Of a DNA stretch of 49,464 bases, positions 40,264 to 49,367 are shown one piece after another. Position 1 is the first letter of the stretch. Each line of letters starts with the position of its first letter. The notes below the pieces were generated by a model that was not told the DNA's origin, did no database searches, and saw nothing but the letters and a program-made list of their open reading frames with translations. The stretch covers positions 1-49,464 of the forward strand of contig NZ_PQSQ01000061.1 of the NCBI RefSeq assembly GCF_002920575.1, read 5' to 3'. The position numbers were made by a program, and so were the translations under genes. Source of the DNA: Streptomyces sp. Ru73 (GTDB taxonomy: Bacteria > Actinomycetota > Actinomycetes > Streptomycetales > Streptomycetaceae).

Positions 40264-41775
40264 ATGACCACCGCCGAACCGCGCGACAGTGATGCCGCCG
40301 CCACTGAAGTCCAGGGAGCCGTACCCGAGTCCGTGCCGGTACCGGGTGCCGCGCCCCCCGAAGGCGGTGTGCTCGGCCGCACCTACCGTGCCCTGACCCT
40401 CGGCATCATCTCCGTCGTCTCGCTCATCGCGTTCGAGGCGAGCGCGGTGAACACCGCGATGCCGGTGGCCGCGCGGGCGCTGGACGGGATCGAGCTGTAC
40501 GCGTTCGCCTTCTCCGCGTACTTCACGGCGAGTCTGTTCGCGATGGCGCTGTCGGGGGCGTGGTGCGACCGGAACGGGCCGCTCGTGCCGCTGTTCAGCG
40601 GGATCTTCGTGTTCGGCGGCGGCCTCGTCGTGGCGGGTGCGGCGCCGTCGATGTGGACGTTCGTGGCGGGGCGCGCCGTGCAGGGGCTGGGCGGCGGGCT
40701 GGTGATCGTCGCGCTGTACGTGGTCGTCGGCCGCGCCTACCCCGAGCGGCTGCGGCCCGCCGTGCTCGCGTCGTTCTCGGCCGCCTGGGTGCTGCCGGTG
40801 ATCGTCGGGCCGGTGGTGTCGGGGACGGTCACCGAGCACCTGGGGTGGCGCTGGGTCTTCCTGTCGATCCCCGTGCTGGTGCTGCTGCCGCTGGCCGTCA
40901 TGCTGCCGGCGCTGCGCAAGCTGCCGCGTACCGAGGAGGCAGCGGCGCCGCTGGACCGCCGTCGCATCCTCCTCGCGCTCGCCGTGGCCGCCGGTGCCGG
41001 GCTGCTGCAGTACGCCGGGCAGGACCTGCGCCCGCTCGCGCTGCTGCCCGCTGCGGCCGGGCTGGCGCTGCTCGTGCCGTCCGTGCTGCGGCTGCTGCCC
41101 AGGGGCACGTTCCGGGCCGCACGCGGGCTGCCGTCCGTCGTGCTGATCCGTGGGCTCGCGGCCGGCGCGCTGCTCGCCGCCGAGAGCTTCGTGCCGCTGA
41201 TGCTGGTAACGCAGCGCGGGCTGAGCCCGACGCTGGCCGGGCTCTCGCTCACCGGCGGCGGGCTGACCTGGGCGCTCGGCTCGTACACCCAGAGCCGGCC
41301 GCGGATGGACCCGTACCGCGAGCGGCTGATGTGCGTCGGCATGCTCCTGATGGCCCTGGCCGTCGCGCTCGTGCCGCTGGCGCTGATCGAGGCGGTACCG
41401 GCGGCCGTGGTGGCGCTCGCCTGGATCGTGGCCGGGTACGGCATGGGGCTGACCATCTCCAGCGGCAGCGTGCTGCTGCTGGAGCTCTCCCCGCCGGCCG
41501 ACGCGGGGCGGAACTCCGCCTCCCTGCAGGTCTCCGACGCGCTGGGCAACATCGTCTTCGTCGGGCTGAGCGGCATCCTCTTCGTCGCCTTCGGCGGCGG
41601 CGCGGTCGCCACGGCCGGTGCCGGCGCGCACCCCGGCGCTTCCGTCGCCGCGCACCCGGCCGCCTTCGCCGTCGTCTTCGCGGCGATGTCCCTGGTCGCG
41701 CTGGTGGGCGCGTACGTGGCCACCCGGCTGCGGCCCGCGCCGGGCACCGGGCCGGTCGCGGAGCCGGCGGTGTGA
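40264..41775 (+). CDS. MFS transporter, probable multidrug exporter
   Basis: 503 residues with 12 or more hydrophobic segments after a 35-residue soluble start. LSGAWCDRNGPL matches the loop 2-3 motif, and GRAVQGLGGGLVIVALYVVVGRAYPERLRP and WRWVFLSIPV are typical of the drug:H+ antiporter group. Substrate unknown. The divergent alpha/beta hydrolase may be co-regulated. A 104-nt gap separates it from the helicase gene. Confidence 0.88.
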   Translation: MTTAEPRDSDAAATEVQGAVPESVPVPGAAPPEGGVLGRTYRALTLGIISVVSLIAFEASAVNTAMPVAARALDGIELYAFAFSAYFTASLFAMALSGAWCDRNGPLVPLFSGIFVFGGGLVVAGAAPSMWTFVAGRAVQGLGGGLVIVALYVVVGRAYPERLRPAVLASFSAAWVLPVIVGPVVSGTVTEHLGWRWVFLSIPVLVLLPLAVMLPALRKLPRTEEAAAPLDRRRILLALAVAAGAGLLQYAGQDLRPLALLPAAAGLALLVPSVLRLLPRGTFRAARGLPSVVLIRGLAAGALLAAESFVPLMLVTQRGLSPTLAGLSLTGGGLTWALGSYTQSRPRMDPYRERLMCVGMLLMALAVALVPLALIEAVPAAVVALAWIVAGYGMGLTISSGSVLLLELSPPADAGRNSASLQVSDALGNIVFVGLSGILFVAFGGGAVATAGAGAHPGASVAAHPAAFAVVFAAMSLVALVGAYVATRLRPAPGTGPVAEPAV

Positions 41776-41879
41776 GCTGAGTCGCACCCGTCCCGCCGCC
41801 CGGCCGGAATTCCGCGGCCGGCGAGGCGACACGGGTACCCTGACGCGGTTGCCGATCGCCGAGCCAGCCGACGGAGACC

Positions 41880-43676
41880 GTGAGTACTACCACCAGCGCC
41901 ATGAACAACCAGCACCTGTCCCCGGCCTTCCCGGGACGGGCCCCCTGGGGTACCGCGAACAAGCTGCGCGCCTGGCAGCAGGGTGCGATGGACAAGTACA
42001 TCGAGACCCAGCCGCGGGACTTCCTCGCGGTCGCGACCCCGGGCGCGGGCAAGACCACCTTCGCGCTCACCCTCGCCTCGTGGCTGCTGCACCACCACGT
42101 CGTGCAGCAGGTGACCGTGGTGGCGCCGACCGAGCACCTGAAGAAGCAGTGGTCGGAGGCGGCGGCCCGGCTGGGCATCAAGCTGGACCCGGACTACAGC
42201 GCCGGGCCGCTGGGCAAGGAGTACCACGGTGTCGCGGTGACGTACGCGGGCGTGGGCGTCCGGCCGATGCTGCACCGCAACCGCGTCGAGCAGCGCAAGA
42301 CGCTGGTGATCCTGGACGAGATCCACCACGCCGGTGACTCCAAGTCGTGGGGCGAGGCGTGCCTGGAGGCGTTCGAGCCGGCCACCCGGCGGCTCGCGCT
42401 GACCGGTACGCCCTTCCGCTCGGACACCAACCCGATCCCCTTCGTCACGTACGAGGAGGGCAACGACGGCATCCGGCGGAGCGCCGCCGACTACACCTAC
42501 GGCTACGGGAACGCGCTGGCCGACGGCGTCGTCCGGCCGGTGATCTTCATGTCCTACAGCGGCAACATGCGCTGGCGGACCAAGGCCGGCGACGAGATCG
42601 CGGCGCGGCTGGGCGAGCCGATGACCAAGGACGCGGTCTCGCAGGCGTGGCGTACCGCGCTGGACCCGCGCGGCGAGTGGATGCCGAACGTGCTGCGCGC
42701 CGCCGACCAGCGGCTGACGGAGGTCAGGAAGTCCATCCCGGACGCGGGCGCGCTGGTGATCGCCTCCGACCAGGAGCAGGCGCGCGCGTACGCGAAGCTG
42801 ATCCGCGAGATAACGGGGCACAAGGCGACGCTGGTCCTCTCGGACGACAGCGGCGCCTCGCAGCGCATCGACGACTTCTCGCAGTCCGACGACCGCTGGA
42901 TGGTCGCGGTCCGGATGGTGTCGGAGGGCGTCGACGTGCCGCGGCTGGCGGTCGGCGTGTACGCCACGACGATCTCGACGCCGCTGTTCTTCGCGCAGGC
43001 CGTGGGCCGTTTCGTGCGGTCCAGGCGGCGTGGCGAGACGGCCTCGGTCTTCCTGCCGACCGTGCCCATGCTGCTCGGCTTCGCCAACGAGATGGAGGTC
43101 GAGCGCGACCACGTGCTCGACAAGCCGAAGAAGGACAGCGAGGACGACCCGTACGCCGAGTCCGAGAAGGAGATGGACGAGGCGAACAAGCAGCAGGACG
43201 AGGACACCGGCGAGCAGGAGCAGTTCTCCTTCGAGGCGCTGGAGTCCGACGCGGTCTTCGACCGGGTGCTCTACAACAGCGCCGAGTTCGGCATGCAGGC
43301 GCACGCGGGCAGCGAGGAGGAGCAGGACTACCTCGGCATCCCCGGCCTGCTGGAGCCGGACCAGGTGCAGATGCTGCTGCAGAAGCGGCAGGCCCGGCAG
43401 ATCGCGCACAGCAAGAAGAAGCCGGCCGAGGAGGCCGACCTGCTGGAGCTGCCCGCCGAGCGGCGTCCCGTGGTCACGCACAAGGAGCTGCTGGAGCTGC
43501 GGAAGCAGCTGAACACGCTGGTCAGCGCGTACGTCCACCAGAGCGGCAAGCCGCACGGCGTGATCCACAACGAGCTGCGCCGGGTGTGCGGCGGGCCGCC
43601 GAGCGCGGAGGCCACGGCCGGGCAGATCCGCGAGCGGATCAAGAAGGTCCAGGAGTGGGCCACGCGGATGCGCTGA
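41880..43676 (+). CDS. Superfamily 2 DEAD/DEAH-box helicase
   Basis: 598 residues from GTG 41880 (GGAG 5 nt upstream). The N-terminal RecA-like domain has Walker A GAGKT at 55-59 and DEIH at 146-149, then LTGTPFRSD (motif III). The second domain includes VRMVSEGVDVPRLAVGVYATT and QAVGRFVRSRRRGE (motifs V and VI). The C-terminal 200 residues have an acidic Glu/Gln/Asp-rich linker (about 415-450) and a helical tail. Related to type III restriction/RecQ-like actinobacterial helicases; its process in the cell is not known. Confidence 0.9.
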   Translation: MSTTTSAMNNQHLSPAFPGRAPWGTANKLRAWQQGAMDKYIETQPRDFLAVATPGAGKTTFALTLASWLLHHHVVQQVTVVAPTEHLKKQWSEAAARLGIKLDPDYSAGPLGKEYHGVAVTYAGVGVRPMLHRNRVEQRKTLVILDEIHHAGDSKSWGEACLEAFEPATRRLALTGTPFRSDTNPIPFVTYEEGNDGIRRSAADYTYGYGNALADGVVRPVIFMSYSGNMRWRTKAGDEIAARLGEPMTKDAVSQAWRTALDPRGEWMPNVLRAADQRLTEVRKSIPDAGALVIASDQEQARAYAKLIREITGHKATLVLSDDSGASQRIDDFSQSDDRWMVAVRMVSEGVDVPRLAVGVYATTISTPLFFAQAVGRFVRSRRRGETASVFLPTVPMLLGFANEMEVERDHVLDKPKKDSEDDPYAESEKEMDEANKQQDEDTGEQEQFSFEALESDAVFDRVLYNSAEFGMQAHAGSEEEQDYLGIPGLLEPDQVQMLLQKRQARQIAHSKKKPAEEADLLELPAERRPVVTHKELLELRKQLNTLVSAYVHQSGKPHGVIHNELRRVCGGPPSAEATAGQIRERIKKVQEWATRMR

Positions 43677-43697
43677 GCCGGGCGCCGGCGCGCGAGG

Positions 43698-43741
43698 CGT
43701 GGTGAAGGGCGCCCCTGCGCGGGCGTGGTGAAGGGCGTCCC
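43698..43741 (+). repeat. Two direct copies of an 18-bp sequence before the helicase terminator
   Basis: CGTGGTGAAGGGCGCCCC (43698-43715) is repeated at 43724-43741 with one or two changes. The arm GGGGCGCCCTT (43748-43758) can pair with either copy. Confidence 0.65.
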
Positions 43742-43760
43742 GCGAGCGGGGCGCCCTTTC
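43731..43760 (+). terminator. Terminator of the helicase gene
   Basis: AAGGGCGTCCCGC (43731-43743) pairs with GCGGGGCGCCCTT (43746-43758), 13 pairs including one G-U (the innermost cannot close with a 2-nt loop), followed by TCC. It lies 55 nt after the stop. Confidence 0.75.
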
Positions 43761-44021
43761 CGCATTTCGGGACGGAGGGGTGGCATCGAGTGCCGTCAGC
43801 GCAGGATCAATACGGATAGAGCGGTCAGCCGAGACCGGATTCTGGACGGACTCTTCCGCTGACCGGACTGTATCGCTACTGTCCCCGTCACGAACACGCC
43901 CCGTGGCAGCGCCGCCGCGGAGCGCAGCCGGTGCCACAGACCGGCGGCCTCGTCAGCGCTGCCGTGGGACCGGCAGCGCTACCTCCCCGAAGAGCCGCCA
44001 CTCACCCGAGGAGGGGGCGTC

Positions 44022-44663
44022 GTGACCGCGGAGACCTCTCAGACGCTCGACCGAGGACTGCGCGTCCTCAAGTTGCTCGCCGACACCGACCACGGCCTCA
44101 CCGTCACCGAGCTCTCGCACAAGCTCGGCGTCAACCGGACGGTCGTCTACCGCCTGCTGGCCACCCTGGAGCAGCACGCCCTCGTCCGCCGCGACATCGG
44201 CGGCCGGGCCAGGGTGGGCCTGGGCGTGCTGCGCCTCGGCCGTCAGGTGCACCCCCTCGTCCGGGAAGCCGCGCTGCCCGCGCTGCGCTCGCTGGCCGAG
44301 GACCTCGGCGCGACCGCCCACCTCACGCTCGTCGACGGCACGGAAGCGCTGGCCGTCGCCGTCGTGGAGCCGACCTGGACGGACTACCACGTCGCGTACC
44401 GGGCGGGGTTCCGGCACCCGCTGGACCGCGGGGCCGCGGGCCGCGCCATCCTGCTGGCCCGGCAGGGCCGTACGGAGAGCGACGGGCTGGCGCTGACCCA
44501 CGGCGAGCTGGAGGCCGGGGCGAGCGGGGCCGCGGCACCACTCCTTGGAGTGAGCGGCATCGAGGGCAGCGTCGGCGTGGTGCTGCTCGCCGACACCGTG
44601 CCGGAGCGGGTCGGCGCCCGCGTGGTCGCGGCGGCCAAGGAGGTGGCGGAGGCGCTGCGGTAG
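44022..44663 (+). CDS. IclR-family transcriptional regulator
   Basis: 213 residues from GTG 44022 with GAGGAGGGG upstream. Winged helix-turn-helix at about 8-65 (LDRGLRVLKLLADTDHGLTVTELSHKLGVNRTVVYRLLATLEQH), followed by a shortened IclR effector domain (about 75-210; DGTEALAVAVVEPT, GAAGRAILLA). Slightly shorter than the usual 250 residues. The 261-nt upstream gap (43761-44021) holds a partial 8-bp inverted repeat (CGGTCAGC/GCTGACCG) that may be its operator. Target genes unknown. Confidence 0.88.
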   Translation: MTAETSQTLDRGLRVLKLLADTDHGLTVTELSHKLGVNRTVVYRLLATLEQHALVRRDIGGRARVGLGVLRLGRQVHPLVREAALPALRSLAEDLGATAHLTLVDGTEALAVAVVEPTWTDYHVAYRAGFRHPLDRGAAGRAILLARQGRTESDGLALTHGELEAGASGAAAPLLGVSGIEGSVGVVLLADTVPERVGARVVAAAKEVAEALR

Positions 44664-44751
44664 GCCGCCCCGGCGTACCGCGGACCTTCCGCAGCCCGTG
44701 CCTGACCGCCGCGAACCGTGCCGCGGTGGGATCTTCGGTACGGAGGTCATC

Positions 44752-44757
44752 TAGGGT
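44752..44757 (+). promoter_or_regulatory. -10-like TAGGGT before the S16 protease gene
   Basis: It ends 6 nt before the GTG at 44764 with no ribosome binding site between, so a leaderless mRNA is expected. Confidence 0.5.
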
Positions 44758-44763
44758 GGCGGG

Positions 44764-45543
44764 GTGTCTTCTCGCGCCCGCACCCTGGCGGTCTGCTCCG
44801 CCCTCGTCATCGCGCTCCTCGCCGTCGCTGCCTTCGTGCCGCTGCCGTTCTCGATCGCCTATCCGGGCCCGGCCGCGAACGTCCTCGGCGAGCACAAGGG
44901 CGAGCCGGTCATCACCGTGCACGGCGCCAAGGCCAGGAAGACCAGCGGCGAGCTGCGGATGACCGCCATCGTCGCCACGGGGCCGCAGGTCTCGGCGCAC
45001 CTGCCGGAGGTGCTGCGGGCCTGGTTCCGGCGGGACGAGGCCGTGATGCCGCGCGACGCGGTGTACCCGGTGGGGGACAACGCCGAAGAGGTGGCCAAGC
45101 ACAACGCGGCCGAGATGAAGCAGTCCCAGGAGGCCGCGGTCGGCGCCGCGCTGCGCTACCTGCACCGCTCCCCGAAGGACGTGCGGGTGGACCTGAAGCT
45201 GGCGGACGTGGGCGGGCCGAGCGCCGGACTGATGTTCACGCTCGGCATCATCGACACCATCGACGGGGACGGCGCGGGCCACGACCTGACCGGCGGCCGC
45301 TCCGTCGCGGGCACCGGCACCATCACCACCGGCGGCAAGGTCGGGCCGGTCGGCGGCGTGGCGCTCAAGACGCAGGCCGCGCACCGCGACGGCGCGAAGT
45401 ACTTCCTCGTGCCGCGCGACGAGTGCTCCGACGCCCGCGCCAACCTGCCGAAGGACATGCGGCTGATCCCCGTCACCACGCTGAACGGCGCGGTCGACTC
45501 GCTCAAGGCGCTGAACTCCGGCGGCAAGGTGCCCAGCTGCTGA
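44764..45543 (+). CDS. Membrane-anchored Lon-like S16 protease domain protein
   Basis: 259 residues. One N-terminal membrane segment (about 8-28; LAVCSALVIALLAVAAFVPL) is followed by an extracytoplasmic Lon proteolytic domain with nucleophile S153 in GGPSAGLMF and K202 in GGVALKTQAA, the Ser-Lys dyad. There is no ATPase domain and no recognisable PDZ domain, unlike YlbL-type homologues of about 350 residues. Substrate unknown. Convergent with the osmoprotectant operon. Confidence 0.88.
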   Translation: MSSRARTLAVCSALVIALLAVAAFVPLPFSIAYPGPAANVLGEHKGEPVITVHGAKARKTSGELRMTAIVATGPQVSAHLPEVLRAWFRRDEAVMPRDAVYPVGDNAEEVAKHNAAEMKQSQEAAVGAALRYLHRSPKDVRVDLKLADVGGPSAGLMFTLGIIDTIDGDGAGHDLTGGRSVAGTGTITTGGKVGPVGGVALKTQAAHRDGAKYFLVPRDECSDARANLPKDMRLIPVTTLNGAVDSLKALNSGGKVPSC

Positions 45544-45571
45544 GAGCCGGGCGGCCCGGCCGCCCCGCGCG

Positions 45572-45604
45572 GGTCCGGCCGCCGGCAGCCGCCCCGGCCG
45601 GACC
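45572..45604. terminator. Likely bidirectional terminator between S16 and ABC genes
   Basis: GGTCCGGCC (45572-45580) pairs perfectly with GGCCGGACC (45596-45604) around a GC-rich 15-nt loop. It sits in the 66-nt gap between convergent genes. Confidence 0.6.
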
Positions 45605-45609
45605 GGCGC

Positions 45610-46611
45610 TCAGTCCTTCGCCTTGATGAACCCCTCCTGCACCAGCCAGTCCTTGGCGACCTGGTGCGGGTCCTCGCCGGCCACGTCGACCTTGCCGTTC
45701 AGCCGCTGCGCCGTCTTGTTGTTCAGCGCCTTGGTGATCGGCGCGAGCACGTCGGCGATGGCCGGGTACTTCTTCATCGTCGGCGCGTACATCTGCGGCG
45801 CCGCGTTGTAGTTCGGGAAGAAGTGTTTGTCGTCCGCGAGCGTCTTCAGGCCCATCGCCCGGATGCGCCCGTCGGTCGTGTAGACCTCGCCGAAGGTGCA
45901 GGTGCCGCCCTTCTTGACCTGGGTGTAGATGACGCCGGCCGACATCCGCTTGATGTTCCCGGACGGGATCTTCAGGCCGTACTTCTTGACCATGCCGGGC
46001 AGGCCGTCGTTGCGGGTGGCGAACTCGTTCTCCACGCACAGCGTGACCGAGTCCGGGTGCTCCTCGAGCATCCGCGCCAGGTCCGAGAGCTTGCTGACGC
46101 CGTACTTCTTCTGGTCGGACGGCAGCAGCGCCAGCGCGTAGGTGTTGTTCAGCTCCGAGTACGGGAGCCAGACCAGGTCCTTCTTCTCGTCCGCCGCCCG
46201 CACCGCCTCCCACTGCTTCCGCTCGTCGGGGATGGGCTCGGTGTGGCCGAGGTAGGTGATCCAGCTCGTGCCGGTGTACTCGTAACTGCCGTCGGCCGTG
46301 CCGGAGGTCACCGCCTCGCGGGCGCCGATCGAGCCCTGGATGTTGGTCTTGTCCACGACCGTGGCGCCGGCCGCCTTCAGGGCCAGCCCCATGATCTGGC
46401 CGAGGATGATCTGCTCGGTGAACTCCTTGGAGGTCACCGTGAGCTCCGCGCCCTTCAGCGGCCGGCCCTGGTAGCCGGCCGACCTGCCGGGCTGCACGTC
46501 GTCCGTCATCGGGCTGCCACTGACCAGGCCGCAGCCGCCGAGCGCGAGCGCCGCGAGCAGCGTTCCGGCCGCCGCCAGTGCGGCCGTCCGGTACGTACGC
46601 CGGTTCCCCAT
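45610..46611 (-). CDS. Osmoprotectant (glycine betaine/choline-type) ABC substrate-binding lipoprotein
   Basis: 333 residues. A lipobox LGGC with the lipidated C27 follows a basic/hydrophobic leader. The mature part has the OpuAC-type fold (LTVTSKEFTEQIILGQIMGLALKAAGATV; EYTGTSWITYLG; NDGLPGMVKKYGLKIP; FGEVYTTDGRI). Last gene of a four-gene operon; its ATG overlaps the permease stop by one base (TGATG). Likely ligands are glycine betaine, choline or related compounds, inferred from family only. Confidence 0.92.
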   Translation of the reverse strand: MGNRRTYRTAALAAAGTLLAALALGGCGLVSGSPMTDDVQPGRSAGYQGRPLKGAELTVTSKEFTEQIILGQIMGLALKAAGATVVDKTNIQGSIGAREAVTSGTADGSYEYTGTSWITYLGHTEPIPDERKQWEAVRAADEKKDLVWLPYSELNNTYALALLPSDQKKYGVSKLSDLARMLEEHPDSVTLCVENEFATRNDGLPGMVKKYGLKIPSGNIKRMSAGVIYTQVKKGGTCTFGEVYTTDGRIRAMGLKTLADDKHFFPNYNAAPQMYAPTMKKYPAIADVLAPITKALNNKTAQRLNGKVDVAGEDPHQVAKDWLVQEGFIKAKD

Positions 46612-47486
46612 CACGACGTCCCCTCCAGGCCGCGCGGCCGCATCAGCAGTTCGGCCAGCGAGGCCAGCCAGTCGACCAGCAGAGCGAGCGCGATGGTCAG
46701 TACGGACCCCAGGACCAGCACCGGCATGCGCTGGGTGACGATGCCGGCCGAGATCAGGTCGCCCAGGCCCCCGCCGCCGCCGAACGTGGCGAGGGTGGCG
46801 GTGCCGACGTTCAGGACCAGCGCATTGCGCACGCCGGCCAGGATCAGCGGTACCGCCAGCGGCAGCTCGACCTTGGTGAGCACGCCCAGCGGCGACATGC
46901 CGACGCCGCGGGCCGCCTCGGTGAGGGTGGGGTCGATGGCCTGGAGCCCGGCGATGGTGTTGGCCAGCACGGGCAGCACCGCGTAGATGATCATGCCGAT
47001 GATCGCCGCGCGGGGACCGACGCCGAGCCAGATGACCAGCAGCACCAGCAGGCCCAGGGCCGGGATGGCCTGGCCGAGGTTGGCGACCGCCATCGCCGCC
47101 GGGGTGGCCCTGCGCAGCTTCGCCCGGGTCAGCGCGATGCCCAGCGGGATCGCGATGATCAGTACGAAGAAGGTGGAGACCGCGGTCAGCCAGAGGTGCT
47201 GGCGCAGCGCCAGCCACACCTTGCCGTCGTCGACCGCCTGGTGGGCGATGGAGTCCAGGTGCGCGCCGCGGAACCACAGCCAGGTGGCGAGCAGCGCGGC
47301 GAGCAGGACGAACGGCAGGAAGGTCGCCTTCTGCCAGGTGATCCGGCGGCGCTGCCGGGCCGGTGCGGCGGGCGGCTCGTCCTCGCGCTCGCCGGCCCGC
47401 ACCTCGTCCCGGAAGGCCACGCCCATGACCTCGTGCTCGCCCGGCGGCCGGTCGTCCGGCCGGTTCCGCTCCTCCCGGGGGCTCAT
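46611..47486 (-). CDS. Osmoprotectant ABC transporter permease
   Basis: 291 residues from the ATG at 47486. A soluble N-terminal part of about 65 charged residues precedes about six membrane segments with the BPD permease signature (EAARGVGMSPLGVLTKVELPLAVPLILAG). The start overlaps the ATPase stop (ATGA). Works with the second permease at 48720-49367 as in OpuC-type systems with two different permeases. The long charged N-terminus is unusual; an internal ATG at MGVAFRD would shorten it. Confidence 0.9.
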   Translation of the reverse strand: MSPREERNRPDDRPPGEHEVMGVAFRDEVRAGEREDEPPAAPARQRRRITWQKATFLPFVLLAALLATWLWFRGAHLDSIAHQAVDDGKVWLALRQHLWLTAVSTFFVLIIAIPLGIALTRAKLRRATPAAMAVANLGQAIPALGLLVLLVIWLGVGPRAAIIGMIIYAVLPVLANTIAGLQAIDPTLTEAARGVGMSPLGVLTKVELPLAVPLILAGVRNALVLNVGTATLATFGGGGGLGDLISAGIVTQRMPVLVLGSVLTIALALLVDWLASLAELLMRPRGLEGTS

Positions 47487-48727
47487 GCGGAGGCCCCGTG
47501 GGCGGAGTCGGTGCCCTCCTGCTCCCGCTGTGTCTGCAGGGCGCGCTGCTCCTCCAGCTCGTGCCGGTGCTCGATGGCGTCCATCCGGTCCGCCTCCAGC
47601 AGCTCGTGCACGTTGTTCATCAGCGTCTCCATGTCGACGACGCCGGTGTACTCGCCGCGCCGCCCGGTGACCGCGACCCGGCCCGCGTTGTCGGTGAGGA
47701 CGGCCTCCAGCGCGTCCCGCAGCGTGGCGTCCCGGGTCACCGTGTCGTGCACCAGCGTCCCGGCCCGGGCGAGCGAGCCCTTGGCGAGCGTCAGGTCGCC
47801 GCGGCGCAGCCACTTGTACGGCCGGTTGTGCCGGTCCAGCAGCAGCAGTTCGTTGCTGGCGCCGTCGCGCAGCTTGTCGAAGATCGACTGCAGCGGGTCC
47901 TCGATGGTCGCGGTGGGGAAGTCGACGACCTCCACGTCGCGTACGCGGGTGAGGTTCAGCCGCTTCAGGGCCGCGCCCGCGCCGACGAAGCCGGAGACGA
48001 AGTCGTCGGTGGGGTTGGTGAGGATGGCCTCGGGGGTGTCGAACTGGGCGATGTGCGAGCGCTCGCGGAGGACGGCGATCCGGTCGCCGAGCTTGATGGC
48101 CTCGTCGAAGTCGTGGGTGACGAAGACGATGGTCTTGTGCAGCTCGTGCTGGAGCCGGATCAGCTCGTCCTGGAGGTGGTCGCGGGTGATCGGGTCGACC
48201 GCGCCGAACGGCTCGTCCATCAGGAGGACGGGCGGGTCGGCGGCGAGCGCGCGGGCCACGCCGACGCGCTGCTGCTGGCCGCCGGAGAGCTGGCGGGGGT
48301 AGCGGCCGTGGAACTCGCGCGGGTCCAGGCCGACCAGGTCGAGCATCTCCTCGACCCGGCTCTTGATCTTCGACCGGGACCAGCCGACCATCTTCGGGAC
48401 CAGCGCGATGTTCTGCGCCACCGTCATGTGCGGGAAGAGCCCGGAGGACTGGATCGCGTACCCGACCTTGCGGCGCAGCCGGACCGGGTCCATGTCGGTG
48501 ACGTCCTCGTCGCCGATCCGGATGCGGCCCGCGGTGGGCTCGATCAGCCGGTTGATCATCTTCAGCGTGGTGGACTTGCCGCACCCGGAGGGCCCGACGA
48601 GGATCACGATCTCGCCGGCCTTGATGTCCATGGTGACGTTGTCCACCGCCGGGACCGCACCGCCCGGGTAGCGCTTGGTGAGGTTTTCCAGCTGGATGGC
48701 GGCGCCCGTCGTGGTCTGCTCAGGCAC
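47483..48727 (-). CDS. Osmoprotectant ABC transporter ATP-binding protein with CBS domains
   Basis: 414 residues from a GTG at 48727. Walker A GPSGCGKST is at 45-53, followed by the signature RQLSGGQQQRVGVARAL, Walker B LLMDEPFGA and a switch histidine in FVTHDFDEA. The C-terminal region (about 265-375) forms a CBS pair (IEDPLQSIFDKL; VTRDATLRDALEAVL; GVVDMETLM), the ionic-strength sensor in OpuA-type systems. It overlaps the upstream permease by 8 nt and the downstream one by 4 nt. Confidence 0.93.
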   Translation of the reverse strand: MPEQTTTGAAIQLENLTKRYPGGAVPAVDNVTMDIKAGEIVILVGPSGCGKSTTLKMINRLIEPTAGRIRIGDEDVTDMDPVRLRRKVGYAIQSSGLFPHMTVAQNIALVPKMVGWSRSKIKSRVEEMLDLVGLDPREFHGRYPRQLSGGQQQRVGVARALAADPPVLLMDEPFGAVDPITRDHLQDELIRLQHELHKTIVFVTHDFDEAIKLGDRIAVLRERSHIAQFDTPEAILTNPTDDFVSGFVGAGAALKRLNLTRVRDVEVVDFPTATIEDPLQSIFDKLRDGASNELLLLDRHNRPYKWLRRGDLTLAKGSLARAGTLVHDTVTRDATLRDALEAVLTDNAGRVAVTGRRGEYTGVVDMETLMNNVHELLEADRMDAIEHRHELEEQRALQTQREQEGTDSAHGASA

Positions 48728-49367
48728 GGATCCCCCTGGGGATGGTCAGGCGTCCGATGAGGACGTACGCGGCGTCGAAGAGGAGCGCGAGGATCACGAT
48801 GCCGAGGGTCCCCGCGAGGACCTGGTTCAGCGCGTTGGCGCTGCCCAGGGAGGCGATGCCGCGGAAGATCTCGTTGCCGAGGCCGGGGCCCGAGGCGAAC
48901 GCGGCGATCGCGGCGATGCCCATCAGCATCTGGGTGGCGACCCGGATGCCGGTGAGGATGGGCGGCCACGCGAGCGGCAGTTCGACCTTGAACAGCCGGG
49001 CGGCCCGGGACATCCCGATGCCCTTCGCCGCGTCGACCAGCGTGGGGTCGACCCCGCGCAGGCCGACGACGGCGTTGCGGACGATCGGCAGCAGTCCGTA
49101 CAGGGTGAGCGCGACGACCGTGGGCGCGACGCCCAGGCCGACGATGGGGATGAGCAGGCCGATCATGGCCAGCGAGGGGACGGTCAGGATCGTGGCCGTC
49201 GCGGTGGTGGCGAGGTTGCCGACCCATTCGCTCCGGTAGGTCAGGACGCCGACGAGCACCCCGATGAGGGTGGCGAGGACCATGCACTGGAACACGGCAC
49301 TGGCGTGCTGATACGTATCGATCAGCAGCTGGGTGTGCCGGCCTGCGACGTATTCCCAGAAGCTCAT
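48720..49367 (-). CDS. Osmoprotectant ABC transporter permease
   Basis: 215 residues, the usual length, from the ATG at 49367 with AGGAG 9 nt upstream. About six membrane segments and the permease signature DAAKGIGMSRAARLFKVELPLAWPPILTG. First gene of the operon permease / ATPase / permease / binding protein. It is shorter than the other permease because it lacks the charged N-terminal arm. Confidence 0.92.
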   Translation of the reverse strand: MSFWEYVAGRHTQLLIDTYQHASAVFQCMVLATLIGVLVGVLTYRSEWVGNLATTATATILTVPSLAMIGLLIPIVGLGVAPTVVALTLYGLLPIVRNAVVGLRGVDPTLVDAAKGIGMSRAARLFKVELPLAWPPILTGIRVATQMLMGIAAIAAFASGPGLGNEIFRGIASLGSANALNQVLAGTLGIVILALLFDAAYVLIGRLTIPRGIRA

